Shown piece after piece: positions 24,586-32,512 of a DNA stretch of 64,000 nucleotides; positions within the stretch are counted from its first letter, which is position 1, and each line of letters opens with the position of its first letter. Source of the stretch: Lachnospiraceae bacterium (GTDB lineage: Bacteria > Bacillota > Clostridia > Oscillospirales > Ruminococcaceae); NCBI GenBank assembly GCA_023664705.1, contig JAMPFE010000002.1, forward strand, positions 1 through 64,000, written 5' to 3'. The translations under genes were made by a program, and so were the position numbers. Under the pieces are notes generated by a model, which saw only the letters and a program-made list of their open reading frames with translations, was not told the origin of the DNA and did not search any database.

Positions 24586-25493
24586 TGTTCATTTCCTCCA
24601 AATGTTATGATAAATTTCTCCTCCAGAAAAACGGGATGATACGATAATTTCGCTTTGCGCAGCCCCTCGGAGCCCGTATCGTCCTCGCGGTTTATATACT
24701 TGTATCCGCCGCCGAGCGACTTGACAAATTCGCGGTTTATTGCGGTATACGCGCCTTGAAACTCGCGGAGAGCCTTTTCCACATGTACCACAAAGCAGTC
24801 CTCCGACGATTTCTCGCCGAACGTGAACGCTTGCACCCCGCCGTTTACGCGCAGCACGCCGCCCGTGTAGCCGAGCTCCCCGTAATGCTTGAACGAGCAC
24901 TCCACGATGCAAAGCTCCTCGCGCTTGCTTTCGGCGACCTCGGACATTTCGCACTTGTCGACGTTCTCCGCCCGCCAGCGCTCGTTCATTGCCTTACATT
25001 CGGCAATGTTTTCGGCTGTGAGCGGCTCGAAGCTCCAATCGTTCTCGTAGAAACGGTTGAGGTGATTGCGCTTGCCGTGATACTTTTTACCCGCGAGGTT
25101 CTCCAAATCCTCGGCTAGGTATACATAGTCGCTGATATCGCGGTTTAAAACGGCGCTTGCGTCGGGATACATTTCAGTTACTTTTTGTGCAATATCCTTG
25201 TTGGCGGTTATTCTCAAGGGAAATCCCCGCTTGTCGGCGTACTCCCTCAGCAGCTCAACGGCGAGCTTAACGTCTCCGTTCCCCGCGGGGAATATAAACC
25301 GCGTTCCCTTGCCGCTGCCCTGCTTGCAGAAATAAAAGCCCTCCGCAAAGCAGACCTCAATGTTGTAAACGTTCCGCCATACAAAATTGTTTCCGAACGT
25401 ATATTCGCAGCCGCAGAAATTCGATTTTGCCAAAAGCTCCTGCGCCCTTTCCCTATCGGAAAGCTCTATCCTTTTAAATTCCAGCTCATCCAT
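24582..25493 (-). CDS. DUF2156 (LPG synthase C-terminal-like) acyltransferase-fold protein
   Basis: A 303-residue soluble protein with two GNAT-like halves as in DUF2156, the C-terminal domain of phosphatidylglycerol lysyltransferase (MprF). Visible marks: an early TFGNNFVWRNVYNIEV, central DYVYLAEDLENLAGKKYHGKRNHLNRF, then YTGGVLRVNGGVQAFTFGE and the ending YKYINREDDTGSEGLRKAKLSYHP, all typical of this family. No membrane part is present, so it is the stand-alone form whose substrate is unknown; an aminoacyl- or acyl-transfer role is inferred. It overlaps tmk by 8 nt and the DJ-1 gene by 4 nt. Confidence 0.88.
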   Translation of the reverse strand: MDELEFKRIELSDRERAQELLAKSNFCGCEYTFGNNFVWRNVYNIEVCFAEGFYFCKQGSGKGTRFIFPAGNGDVKLAVELLREYADKRGFPLRITANKDIAQKVTEMYPDASAVLNRDISDYVYLAEDLENLAGKKYHGKRNHLNRFYENDWSFEPLTAENIAECKAMNERWRAENVDKCEMSEVAESKREELCIVECSFKHYGELGYTGGVLRVNGGVQAFTFGEKSSEDCFVVHVEKALREFQGAYTAINREFVKSLGGGYKYINREDDTGSEGLRKAKLSYHPVFLEEKFIITFGGNEQ

Positions 25494-26160
25494 TACTTAC
25501 CAAAACCCTCAGCATAGCACATATTTTTTCGTAAACGTCCTCTATCGGCAGCGGGATATTTCCGTTGGAGCAGTCGATTATCTGCCAGCCGCAGATATTT
25601 GCGGCATACATGGCGCTTTTGCGGCATTCCTCCAGAAAGCGAACGTTGGATTCGTGAATATCCTTTTTGCCGCCGTCGTCGAGATAACGGCTTTCCAGAA
25701 GCCGCTGGGACATCTCGATAGGCATATCCAGATATATAACCGTATCGGGCTCGGGCAGACCGAGCTTGCCGTACTCAAAATCCATAAGCCAGTCGAGGAA
25801 CTGCCCGTGCTGTTCGGGCGGTATTTTCGTAAGCTGATATATGGCGTTTGAGGTGGTGTAGCGTCCCGAAAGGATAACGCCGCCGTTTTCATAGAAACCG
25901 CGCCAGTCGGTCATATAGCTTATGTATCTGTCGAGAGCGTACATTGCCGACGCCGCGTATGCCCCGTTATAGCCGTCGCAGGGGATCTTGCCTTTGAGAT
26001 ATTCGCCGATGAGCTTGCCGCTTGTCGACGAATAATTCGGAAAGCTGACCGCGCGGCATTTGACGCCGAGCCCGCTAAGATAGCTTTCGGCAAGCTCCAG
26101 CTGCGTTGTTTTGCCGCTGCCGTCCAATCCCTCGAACACGATTATTTTTCCTTTTCCCAT
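25486..26160 (-). CDS. tmk: dTMP kinase-like protein
   Basis: A 224-residue thymidylate kinase family protein: P-loop FEGLDGSGKTTQ (residues about 8-19), FPNYSS, GKLIGEYLKG, the ALDRYISY segment in place of the usual DR(Y/F) motif, GGVILSGRYTTSNAIYQ and the LID-like region SQRLLESRYLDDGGKKDIHE. It would phosphorylate dTMP to dTDP. The start at 26160 follows GGGAG and begins the domain at once. It is the first gene of the long minus-strand run, with a promoter at 26224-26196. A role on another nucleotide cannot be excluded because some anaerobes have two such kinases. Confidence 0.88.
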   Translation of the reverse strand: MGKGKIIVFEGLDGSGKTTQLELAESYLSGLGVKCRAVSFPNYSSTSGKLIGEYLKGKIPCDGYNGAYAASAMYALDRYISYMTDWRGFYENGGVILSGRYTTSNAIYQLTKIPPEQHGQFLDWLMDFEYGKLGLPEPDTVIYLDMPIEMSQRLLESRYLDDGGKKDIHESNVRFLEECRKSAMYAANICGWQIIDCSNGNIPLPIEDVYEKICAMLRVLVSNG

Positions 26161-26195
26161 GATTTTACTTCTCCCGCCTATAATTATACATATAT

Positions 26196-26224
26196 ATTGT
26201 ACCACAAATTTGTAATTTAGTCAA
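26196..26224 (-). promoter_or_regulatory. Promoter of the tmk-led run
   Basis: On the minus strand TTGACT (26224-26219) and TACAAT (26201-26196) are 17 nt apart, right after the terminator of the preceding operon. Confidence 0.7.
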
Positions 26225-26253
26225 TATTTACGCAAAAATTTCCGCAAAATATC

Positions 26254-26288
26254 AAAAAAAACGCTTATGGGTGCTCTCCCAAAGCGTT
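26254..26288 (-). terminator. Terminator of the M42/GNAT operon
   Basis: AACGCTT (26260-26266) pairs with AAGCGTT (26282-26288), with an inner GGG/CCC stem, and is followed on the minus strand by a T run. Confidence 0.8.
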
Positions 26289-26294
26289 TTCGGA

Positions 26295-27011
26295 CTATTT
26301 GCGCCAAAGAGAGCACGCCCCTCCCGTGCGGCGAAACCCGAGCTTACGGTAAAAATCCGACAGCTCGTCGCCGCAGATAACGTATATATCGCTTCCCGAA
26401 AGCTCCGCGCAGACCGATAAAATAAGCCGCCTCGCGTTTCCTTGGCGGCGCTTTTCGGGCAAGGTCGCTATCTGCGAGAGCAGAGCCTCGCCGTTTATGT
26501 TGTGCTGTATCGCGAGGACAGAGCCGTCCAGCATACGGAATGCGGAGACCCCGTGCCGTATCCTGTGAGACATATCAAGATACCACGGCTCATATTCGAT
26601 GTCAAAGGCGGTTTTCAGTATCGTGTAAACGTCGTCAAGCGGCGGCGCTTTAACCGTTCCGCAGGGAACGGCAGCGCCTTCAAAGCGCATTACATTCACC
26701 TTTTGAACGCGGCAAGGCAACAGCTTTGAAAGCGGCTCACCGACGCTCTCGGTGCAGAAGAGCTCCGAAAAACCCGAAAAAGCCAGAAACTCCGCAAGCT
26801 CCTCATAATCGCACGCTCCGCTTTCGGACAGCACAAAACTGCCGTTCAGCTCGCCGAGAAAAGCGCGTCCCGCACCGAAATCCCCGACAAAAAAGCGGCA
26901 AAAATCGTATTTTAAGCCATAGGAAAGCAGAAGCGCGCGGATCTTTTGCGCTTCGAGCCCGTATTTCGGAAGAGCGTTCAGCTCCTCGGACGACAGTGCG
27001 CGCCTTATCAT
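26295..27011 (-). CDS. GNAT-family acetyltransferase (two-half)
   Basis: A 238-residue protein whose C-terminal half is a GNAT domain: HNINGEALLSQIATLPEKRRQGNARRLILSVCAEL carries the acetyl-CoA loop (RRQGNA), and SDFYRKLGFRRTG is the late motif B. The N-terminal half (LAEFLAFSGFSELFC) looks like a degenerate GNAT fold. The start at 27011 overlaps the M42 gene's stop (ATGA) and is preferred over a longer reading inside that gene. The substrate is unknown. It closes the operon XRE-ImmA-M42-M42-GNAT, just before a terminator. Confidence 0.75.
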   Translation of the reverse strand: MIRRALSSEELNALPKYGLEAQKIRALLLSYGLKYDFCRFFVGDFGAGRAFLGELNGSFVLSESGACDYEELAEFLAFSGFSELFCTESVGEPLSKLLPCRVQKVNVMRFEGAAVPCGTVKAPPLDDVYTILKTAFDIEYEPWYLDMSHRIRHGVSAFRMLDGSVLAIQHNINGEALLSQIATLPEKRRQGNARRLILSVCAELSGSDIYVICGDELSDFYRKLGFRRTGGACSLWRK

Positions 27012-28021
27012 AGCTCCCCGAAAACCGAAAGAAGCTTTTCGGCAAGCGCCTTGACCGCGTAAAAGTCGCTCAGCTTGATAACGCAGGACGGCGAATGCAG
27101 ATATCTGCACGGCACGGAGACCGCGCAGGTGCGCACTCCTCCCGCGCTTACGTGGATAGCGCCGCTGTCGTTGCCGCCCGCGACAAGCGTCTTGGTCTGC
27201 GCGGGGATACCGTTTGCCTTGGCGGTCTCAAACGCGAGCGAGTAAAGCTCACGGTCATAAACCGTTCCCCTGTCAATATAGGACACGACAGCGCCCTTGC
27301 CAAGCTCGCAGACGCGCTTTGCGCCCGATGTTCCCGCGATGTCGCAGGCGGTGGTGGTCTCAAGAACGACGGCGATGTCGGGAGCTACCGTGAATGCGGC
27401 AGCCTTAGCGCCGCGCGTTCCGACCTCCTCCTGCACCGTAAACGCGTACCACGCGTCATACTCGGGCTCGCCGTTTATCATATCCATCATAATAAGGCAG
27501 CCCGCGCGGTCGTCGATCGCCTTGCCCTTGACAAAGCCGTCGCCGAACTCGAAGAAATCCGCATCAAAATAGGCGTAGCTGCCGAGCGGAGCAAGCTTTT
27601 CGGCTTCCCCGCGCGAGGACGCGCCTATGTCGATATACAGCTCGCCGAAATCGGGCATTTTCTTGCGTTCATCGGGAGACTGCTGATGAATGGCTTTCGT
27701 TCCGACAACTCCAAGCGCGCCGCTCTCAAGAACCAAACCTCTGCCGAGCACGGCGGCGGGATTTATTCCGCCCACTTCGCCGAAGCTCAGAAAGCCGTTC
27801 TCGCCGATGTCGGTTATCATAAAGCCGACCTCGTCCATATGCGCGGCGAACATCAGCTTATGCTTAGGCGTTTTTTTGCCCCTTTTGAAAGCGATAAGGT
27901 TCCCGAGATTATCCGTGAAAACCTCGTCCGCGCTGATTTTGGACTTGATATGCTCCCGAACGCGCTCCTCGTCTCCCGAAGCGCCGTTTAGTTGACATAT
28001 CTCGCGAAGCCTCTCAACCAT
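27008..28021 (-). CDS. M42-family metallo-aminopeptidase
   Basis: A 337-residue M42 aminopeptidase (FrvX/YsdC/glutamyl aminopeptidase group). The metal ligands are in place: His in AAHMDEVGFM, Asp in KAIDDRAGC, Glu-Glu in VQEEVGTRGAK, and His in CRYLHSPSCVI; the usual fourth acid is the Glu of VLETTTACD. These enzymes form large tetrahedral dodecamers that degrade peptides in the cytoplasm. The ATG at 28021 follows GGGAGGTG. It overlaps the upstream M42 paralogue by 8 nt, and the GNAT downstream by 4 nt. The two tandem paralogues may form a mixed complex or differ in specificity. Confidence 0.92.
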   Translation of the reverse strand: MVERLREICQLNGASGDEERVREHIKSKISADEVFTDNLGNLIAFKRGKKTPKHKLMFAAHMDEVGFMITDIGENGFLSFGEVGGINPAAVLGRGLVLESGALGVVGTKAIHQQSPDERKKMPDFGELYIDIGASSRGEAEKLAPLGSYAYFDADFFEFGDGFVKGKAIDDRAGCLIMMDMINGEPEYDAWYAFTVQEEVGTRGAKAAAFTVAPDIAVVLETTTACDIAGTSGAKRVCELGKGAVVSYIDRGTVYDRELYSLAFETAKANGIPAQTKTLVAGGNDSGAIHVSAGGVRTCAVSVPCRYLHSPSCVIKLSDFYAVKALAEKLLSVFGEL

Positions 28022-29033
28022 TTGCCTCACCTCCCGCATACGCGGCGATAAGCCTTGCCGCTGCCGAAATATCGTTTAAATTCACGGTTTCGACGGAAGT
28101 GTGCATATACCGTATCGGAAAGGACAGCGTGCAGCACTTGGAGCCTTTTCCGACAACGCCGACAGCATCCGCGTTGGTTCCCGTCGAGGACGGCATTACC
28201 TCGCAGGTGAACGGGATATTTTCGCGCTTTGCAAGCTCGCGCAGCGCGTTTGACATCCCTTTGTCAAGGCACGCCGAAAATCCTATCATAACGCCGCTTC
28301 CGAGCTCGGCAGTCTCCTTGGGGTCGCTGTCGGGAGTTCTGCCGAAGGACACGTCGACCGCGATAGCTTCATCGGGCTGAATGCGGAAAGCAGCCTGCTT
28401 TGCGCCGCGCTCGCCCGTTTCCTCCTGCGCCGAGAAACAAATTGCCAGATCATATTTCAACGACTTGCCGCTCAGCATATCCAGCGCCTGCAATATAGCG
28501 CAGACGCCCGCTCTGTCGTCGACGGCGGACGCGGAGACAACGTCGCCGCAAAGCTCTCCGAAACGCGAATTGACAGTAACTCTGTCGCCGAGGGAAATGA
28601 CCTCCTCCGCCTGCGTCTTGGTCATTCCGACGTCTATCGAGATGTTGTCGATATCGGGAGCCTTGTTGTCCTTGGAAACATGCGGCGGGAGCGTCGAAAC
28701 GACCCCCGAAACGTCCCTTTTGCCGTGAACGGTAACAGACTGCGCGAGATACGTTTTGATATCGGGGGAACCGCACGCGCCTACGCTTAAAAAGCCCTTA
28801 TCATCAATGTAGGTCACGATCAAGCCCACCCTGTCGATATGCGCGTCAAGCAGCAGCGTTTTCGCGTTAGGCAAGCCGCTTTTCACATATCCCGTCACAT
28901 TGCCGAAATCATCGACGCTCACGTCCCGCGCATAGCGCGACAAAAGCTCCGCCGCCTTTGCGGCAGCTGGAAATTCATCGCCCGAAACGCCCGTTTCGTC
29001 CGTCAATGTTTTCAAAACCGCCTTAATATCCAA
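28014..29033 (-). CDS. M42-family metallo-aminopeptidase
   Basis: A 339-residue M42 aminopeptidase, paralogue of the gene just downstream. Metal ligands: His in LDAHIDRVGL, Asp in SAVDDRAGV, Glu-Glu in AQEETGERGAK, Asp in IAVDVSFGRTPD, and His in IRYMHTSVETV. Here the fourth ligand is the canonical Asp, unlike in its neighbour. It probably trims N-terminal residues from peptides in the cytoplasm. It lies 13 nt after the ImmA-like gene and overlaps the next M42 gene by 8 nt, so both belong to the operon led by the XRE regulator. Confidence 0.92.
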   Translation of the reverse strand: MDIKAVLKTLTDETGVSGDEFPAAAKAAELLSRYARDVSVDDFGNVTGYVKSGLPNAKTLLLDAHIDRVGLIVTYIDDKGFLSVGACGSPDIKTYLAQSVTVHGKRDVSGVVSTLPPHVSKDNKAPDIDNISIDVGMTKTQAEEVISLGDRVTVNSRFGELCGDVVSASAVDDRAGVCAILQALDMLSGKSLKYDLAICFSAQEETGERGAKQAAFRIQPDEAIAVDVSFGRTPDSDPKETAELGSGVMIGFSACLDKGMSNALRELAKRENIPFTCEVMPSSTGTNADAVGVVGKGSKCCTLSFPIRYMHTSVETVNLNDISAAARLIAAYAGGEANG

Positions 29034-29046
29034 ATCCGTTCACTTC

Positions 29047-29541
29047 CTATTTAAGAAAATTGTTTCTGATATCGCCGATATTGAACTTATGCCCTTTATA
29101 ATTCATCGTTTCGAGCTTGTACATAACGACCTCGCGCGGATAGCCCAGATTTGCCGCCAAAGCGTCCATGCTGCTGCAATAATCCAGTTCGTCAAGAACC
29201 GTCTCATCGGAGATCAACACGCACGCCGCGAACAGGTTAGCCTCGCGCTCGGTCTTATCGCTGCTCAGAAACAGCGTATTCTCGCGGATACCGCCGACCG
29301 ACAGCTCTCGGTGCAGCATATCGTGACCCAGCTCGTGAGCGCAGACCACCTCCGCGGTCACCCCGTCAAGCTCGTCGTTTATAACGATGTAGCGGCAGCC
29401 GTTCTCGCATATATAAAACCCTTTCAGTCCGCCGAGAGCTCGCCGCCAGACCCTTGCGCCCGAATTTTCGGCGGTCTCGAAAATGTTCCGACCGCCGAAT
29501 TCTTCAAGGACTTCCTCTGCCTTTTCGATAATGTGGCGCAT
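29047..29541 (-). CDS. ImmA/IrrE-family metallopeptidase
   Basis: A 164-residue COG2856 protease. The zinc motif HELGH lies at residues 69-73 (VCAHELGHDMLH), followed by EREANLFAACVLI with the third ligand. Its start overlaps the stop of the upstream XRE gene (TAATG at 29543-29539), so it is made together with it, as ImmR/ImmA pairs are. Unlike the pair at 1562-2547, no integrase, excision or phage gene is nearby; the downstream genes are two peptidases and a GNAT. It may cleave the XRE protein to derepress this operon. Confidence 0.85.
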   Translation of the reverse strand: MRHIIEKAEEVLEEFGGRNIFETAENSGARVWRRALGGLKGFYICENGCRYIVINDELDGVTAEVVCAHELGHDMLHRELSVGGIRENTLFLSSDKTEREANLFAACVLISDETVLDELDYCSSMDALAANLGYPREVVMYKLETMNYKGHKFNIGDIRNNFLK

Positions 29542-29936
29542 TATTTTTTACCGTTTTTAAGCGAATCCTCGTAAATTTCGGTAAGGCAGCGCATGAGGTA
29601 GGACTTATCCTCCTCGGAAAGGGAGTTGCCCGCGAGAAGCCCGCGAGACTGCGCCAAGAACCTGGTAGCTGCGGTCGGGTCGCCGCCGCGGTCGGTTATT
29701 CTTTTAATGAAGTGTTCTTCAAGAGTAAGCTCCATATCGACGCTGTCGTCGGCAAGGAACTCGGGCGTTACGTCAAGCTCCTTGGCGATCCTCTCCAGCA
29801 CGTTCTTTCTCGGCTTGCGGGTATCGCTCATATAGTACGCGAACGCACGGTATGTAATACCGACGCTCTCCGCGAAATCAACTCTTCTGATGCGCTTTCT
29901 GTTGAGCAGGATATCAAGCTTTTCATACATTTTCAT
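29541..29936 (-). CDS. XRE-family transcriptional regulator
   Basis: A 131-residue protein with an XRE helix-turn-helix at about residues 5-60 (LDILLNRKRIRRVDFAESVG, TYRAFAYYMSDTRKPRKNVL) and an alpha-helical C-terminus likely used for oligomers. The ATG at 29936 follows GGAGG by 9 nt. It is first in the operon with the ImmA-like protease and the M42 genes and has a consensus promoter (30022-29994). By analogy with ImmR it probably represses its own operon and is inactivated by the protease; that is inferred. It is unrelated in detail to the phage repressor at 1562. Confidence 0.8.
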   Translation of the reverse strand: MKMYEKLDILLNRKRIRRVDFAESVGITYRAFAYYMSDTRKPRKNVLERIAKELDVTPEFLADDSVDMELTLEEHFIKRITDRGGDPTAATRFLAQSRGLLAGNSLSEEDKSYLMRCLTEIYEDSLKNGKK

Positions 29937-29993
29937 AAAATAAAACCTCCTAAAATATGCCCGTTCTTCCAATTTGCGGACATTCATAGTTAT

Positions 29994-30022
29994 ATTATAA
30001 CAGTGAACACGAATTTTGTCAA
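29994..30022 (-). promoter_or_regulatory. Promoter of the XRE/ImmA/M42 operon
   Basis: TTGACA (30022-30017) and TATAAT (29999-29994) are both consensus and 17 nt apart on the minus strand. It is divergent from argG. Confidence 0.8.
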
Positions 30023-30042
30023 GTACTCCTTGAAAAAATATT

Positions 30043-30145
30043 TTATTCATATTCTTGAATAATATCACACATGTTTTAAACAAAAATCAAGGAAATATTT
30101 ATAAAAACTTTTATAAATCGGAATATTATTCAAAATTGCGAATAA
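30043..30145 (+). promoter_or_regulatory. Possible arginine repressor boxes upstream of argG
   Basis: Two imperfect palindromes TTATTCA-6 nt-TGAATAA (30043-30062) and TTATTC-8 nt-GAATAA (30126-30145) lie upstream of the argG promoter. They resemble the AT-rich TGAATAA/TTATTCA half-sites of Gram-positive ARG boxes. No argR gene is in the window, so the match is only suggestive. Confidence 0.4.
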
Positions 30146-30151
30146 TAAGGC

Positions 30152-30179
30152 TTGACATTTTTTTTAATCGGAGTATAAT
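30152..30179 (+). promoter_or_regulatory. Promoter of argG and the arginine cluster
   Basis: TTGACA (30152-30157) and TATAAT (30174-30179) are consensus with a 16-nt spacer, about 40 nt before the argG start. Confidence 0.75.
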
Positions 30180-30219
30180 GACTATTGTAAATATTTTTTC
30201 CAAAAAGGAGACGTTTATT

Positions 30220-31443
30220 ATGGCACAGGAAATCAAAAAGGTTATTTTGGCATATTCGGGCGGACTTGACACGTCAATCATCATTCCGTGGCTGAAAGAG
30301 ACATACGAGGGCTGCGAGGTCATCTGCGTCGCGGGCAACGTGGGTCAGGACGCGGAGCTTGAGGGGCTTGAGGAGAGAGCCAAGAAAACGGGCGCGTCCA
30401 AGCTGTACATCGAGGACATTCAGGACGAGTTTGTAAACGATTTCGTGTTCCCGACGCTGAAAGCGGGAGCAAAGTACGAGGGCTATCTGCTCGGCACGTC
30501 CTTCGCGCGTCCTCCCATCGCGAAGAGACTTGTCGAGATCGCGAAAAAGGAGAACGCGGACGCTATCTGCCACGGCTGCACGGGCAAGGGCAACGATCAG
30601 GTGCGCTTTGAGCTGACGATAAAGGCGCTCGCTCCCGAGCTGAAGATAATCGCGCCGTGGAGAATTTGGGATATCAAGTCGCGCGATCAGGAGATAGACT
30701 ACGCGGAGGCGCACAACGTACCTATTAAGATAAACCGCGAGACTAACTATTCCAAGGATATGAACCTGTGGCATCTTTCGCACGAGGGTCTCGACCTTGA
30801 GGATCCCGCTAACGAGCCGCAGTACAACAAGCTGGGCTTCCTTGAGTTGGGCGTGTCTCCCGAGCAGGCTCCCGACAAGCCCACCTACATCACCATTCAC
30901 TTTGAAAAGGGCATTCCCACAGCGCTGAACGGCGAGAAAATGGACGGAGTTAAGCTTATCAAGACGCTCAACAAGCTCGGCGGCGAGAACGGCATCGGTT
31001 TGTTCGACGTTGTTGAGAACCGCCTTGTCGGCATGAAATCGCGCGGCGTTTACGAGACCCCCGGCGGAACTATTCTGTATCACGCGCATGAGGTTCTGGA
31101 GACTATCTGCCTTGACAAGGAAACGCAGCACTACAAGGCGGGTCTGGCGCAGAAGTACGCGGATATCGTGTACAACGGTCAATGGTACACTCCCCTGCGC
31201 GAGGCTATGGACGCTTTCGTTGACAAAACGCAGGAGACCTGCACGGGCGACGTTAAGCTGAAGCTCTACAAGGGCAACATAATCAACGCGGGAGTTACTT
31301 CTCCGTACACGCTGTACAGCGAGGACTTTGCGTCGTTCGGCGAGGACGACGTTTACGACCAGAAGGACAGCGCGGGCTTTATCAACCTGTTCGGGCTGCC
31401 TATCAAGGTCAAGGCTATGCTTGATGCCGAGAGAAACAAGTAA
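30220..31443 (+). CDS. argG: Argininosuccinate synthase
   Basis: A 407-residue enzyme joining citrulline and aspartate with ATP to argininosuccinate. The PP-loop AYSGGLDTS (residues 10-18) binds ATP; further family marks are HGCTGKGNDQVRFE, APWR followed by RDQEIDYA, the substrate loop YSKDMNLWHLSHEG, and ESRG-type MKSRGVYETPGG. Length equals the bacterial type. AAAGGAG lies 9 nt upstream of the chosen ATG; upstream codons in frame cross the promoter and are not translated. It begins the arginine cluster; its 3' end has a strong hairpin before the next gene. Confidence 0.98.
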   Translation: MAQEIKKVILAYSGGLDTSIIIPWLKETYEGCEVICVAGNVGQDAELEGLEERAKKTGASKLYIEDIQDEFVNDFVFPTLKAGAKYEGYLLGTSFARPPIAKRLVEIAKKENADAICHGCTGKGNDQVRFELTIKALAPELKIIAPWRIWDIKSRDQEIDYAEAHNVPIKINRETNYSKDMNLWHLSHEGLDLEDPANEPQYNKLGFLELGVSPEQAPDKPTYITIHFEKGIPTALNGEKMDGVKLIKTLNKLGGENGIGLFDVVENRLVGMKSRGVYETPGGTILYHAHEVLETICLDKETQHYKAGLAQKYADIVYNGQWYTPLREAMDAFVDKTQETCTGDVKLKLYKGNIINAGVTSPYTLYSEDFASFGEDDVYDQKDSAGFINLFGLPIKVKAMLDAERNK

Positions 31444-31462
31444 TATTTGATAATATCGTATT

Positions 31463-31492
31463 TCAAAGCGGGAAACGGCTTTCCCGCTTTGA
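31463..31492 (+). terminator. Strong hairpin after argG
   Basis: A perfect 13-bp stem (31463-31475 with 31480-31492) with loop CGGC follows the argG stop. There is no long T run, so it may stabilise or partly terminate the argG message rather than end it fully. Confidence 0.6.
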
Positions 31493-31518
31493 TACATTTA
31501 TGTTTGAAAGGCGTCGTT

Positions 31519-31998
31519 ATGGAATTTGACGTAACCGTGGCTCTGCTCCTTAGCGCGGCGTTTACATCGGCATACGTTTTTATGCTGCTTAGGAACATTT
31601 TTCCTTTTATAAAGCAGGCTCATCGAATAAGTTTACTTAAAGAGCGTTCCGATATGATAACTGCAAGTGCGGAAATTATCGGCATTGAAGAGCGCAGCAT
31701 TATCGGATTGAAAAACGACCGCTGCGTGTTGTATATAATGCGTATCCGTGTCGAAAACGCAGGGTGGTCGGAAAATTCAGCGCTTTTCTTCGTAAAAAAA
31801 CCAACGGAGCGAACAGGGGAAAAAATCACGGTTTTGTACAGCCGCGATGACTCGTCGGAGATAACTACTCCCAACGGGCACGAAACTTCGGGAGCACCGA
31901 CAATGTTTGCGAGACTTGCGTTAAGCGTTCTTATCGCGTTCGGGATAATATTCCCCGTGTTTTACTGTTTCTGCAAATTCGGATTGCCGGATGATTAG
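31519..31998 (+). CDS. Hypothetical two-helix membrane protein
   Basis: A 159-residue protein of unknown family. It has a membrane segment near the N-terminus (about 6-24), a middle soluble domain with strands (ITASAEIIGIEERS, CVLYIMRIRVENAGW, KITVLYSRDDSSEI), and a second membrane segment at about 133-152 (LALSVLIAFGIIFPVFYCF). The layout resembles DUF3592-type proteins. The start is set by GAAAGG 8 nt upstream. It is similar in plan to the next gene, so the two may be diverged duplicates. Why they sit between argG and argH is not clear. Confidence 0.6.
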   Translation: MEFDVTVALLLSAAFTSAYVFMLLRNIFPFIKQAHRISLLKERSDMITASAEIIGIEERSIIGLKNDRCVLYIMRIRVENAGWSENSALFFVKKPTERTGEKITVLYSRDDSSEITTPNGHETSGAPTMFARLALSVLIAFGIIFPVFYCFCKFGLPDD

Positions 31999-32014
31999 CT
32001 GATCGGAGGTCGTT

Positions 32015-32482
32015 ATGCCGACTATTGTGAGATTTATCCTCATTATGTTGGGTTTAATACTGCTGATAAATCTTTGGAGTGTGCTGCGTAGGCTTATCCC
32101 TATCATGAAGCGCGACCGCGAGGCTCGGCGCGTCCGTGAAAAGCTCGGCGTGATAAGCGTTGAGGCGGAGGTCGTGATGATAGATTCGGAAAAGCTGAAC
32201 GACCTCGATACGCAGTTCAGCGTGCAGCTCCGCTACGAGTTGGACGGTGTAACATATTACAAGGATATAGTGCTGCTCAATCGGCACAGTCTGCGCGTCG
32301 GGCAGAAATTCAATCTGCTGTGCGACGAGGACGACCCCGAAAACGCGACCCTGCAGAACGGCGCGGAAACGGACTCTACGGGCAATCTTATCTTCAATTT
32401 CTGGCTGGACATAGTGTTGCTTATTATCGACGCGGCGTCCAACGTGATCGATGTAATACTGGAAACGCAGTCATTATCCTAA
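32015..32482 (+). CDS. Hypothetical membrane protein, likely paralogue of the previous gene
   Basis: A 155-residue protein with an N-terminal membrane segment (about 5-22, FILIMLGLILLINLW), a basic stretch, a soluble domain (SVEAEVVMIDSEKL, FSVQLRYELDGVTYYKDIVL, GQKFNLLCDEDDPENATLQNG) and a hydrophobic C-terminus (about 125-150). Both this protein and its neighbour end the soluble domain with a phrase like YSRDDSSEITTPNG / CDEDDPENATLQNG, the usual ending of DUF3592-like domains. GATCGGAGG precedes the ATG. Function unknown. Confidence 0.6.
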   Translation: MPTIVRFILIMLGLILLINLWSVLRRLIPIMKRDREARRVREKLGVISVEAEVVMIDSEKLNDLDTQFSVQLRYELDGVTYYKDIVLLNRHSLRVGQKFNLLCDEDDPENATLQNGAETDSTGNLIFNFWLDIVLLIIDAASNVIDVILETQSLS

Positions 32483-32512
32483 TGATTATGATAAAAACGG
32501 AGGTTTTTTGAT

